From Paragorgia papillata (Eukaryota; Cnidaria; Anthozoa; Scleralcyonacea; Coralliidae): a stretch of DNA of 64,000 nt. This document shows positions 63,941-64,000 of this stretch, piece after piece; within the stretch, counting starts at the first letter, position 1; the number at the start of each line of letters is the position of its first letter. Both the position numbers and the translations under genes were made by a program. The stretch is taken from assembly GCA_035771165.1 (NCBI GenBank), contig JAWNZC010000320.1, positions 1,321,001 to 1,385,000 on the forward strand, written 5' to 3'. Under the pieces are notes generated by a model, which worked only from the letters and a program-made list of their open reading frames with translations, searched no databases and was not told the DNA's origin.

Positions 63941-64000
63941 CCATGCAAATAAGACTCGGTGATTAGGGAGCTTAGCTCATTCTGGTCAGGTCCTATGATC

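Overview
The window is eukaryotic, AT-rich, repeat-dense DNA from an invertebrate animal. A cnidarian is my best guess (inference), because Polintons/Mavericks, Penelope-like elements, a 5S-derived SINE and many short MITEs occur together. I see no certain host gene. Almost everything recognisable is mobile DNA, much of it nested, and most genes are broken.

Layout. (1) 0.2-2.2 kb: a Polinton fragment (E) with ATPase, pX-like and LVP-type genes, followed by a minus-strand RING gene with a histone-type 3' stem-loop, and a decayed PolB gene of a second lineage to 6.5 kb. (2) 7.0-8.7 kb and 24.4-26.2 kb: the two halves of an old Polinton B (protease and major capsid on the left; pVI-like, penton and integrase on the right). 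(3) 8736-24428: Polinton A, 15.7 kb, inserted into B, with 156-bp terminal inverted repeats (TIRs) and a 6-bp target duplication TGTACT. A carries nearly the full Polinton set, but an internal inversion of about 8.9 kb has split its major capsid gene. (4) 26.3-30.3 kb: a TIR element and Polinton fragment D1. (5) 30356-53839: Polinton derivative C, internally deleted to about 4.3 kb of its own sequence. Its integrase is interrupted by a 19.2-kb insertion (E1, 32391-51561) that carries a small spliced gene and is packed with further elements: a TIR element with CGTTCAAACG arrays, a palindrome holding a 5S-type SINE and a LINE, a 0.8-kb minisatellite, and two Penelope-like families with hammerhead-like motifs. 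(6) 53.8-57.3 kb: mostly unrecognised. (7) 57.3-59.9 kb: Polinton fragment D2, inserted into the end of a further Polinton, F. (8) 60.6-64 kb: MITEs and tandem repeats.

How the genes work together. From family knowledge, PolB (protein-primed polymerase) and the chromodomain integrase copy and insert the element. Major capsid, penton, pVI-like and pX-like proteins with the adenain-like protease would build an adenovirus-like particle, and the FtsK/HerA-type ATPase would package DNA. The accessory genes are the most interesting part: a three-exon RING-like gene conserved in three copies, a Bcl-2-like protein, tandem GRF zinc fingers, a second RING protein with a histone-type 3' end, and conserved end-proximal genes of unknown function. 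Polintons here are repeatedly inserted into other Polintons. Because frameshifts, stops and deletions are widespread, I infer these are old, inactive copies.
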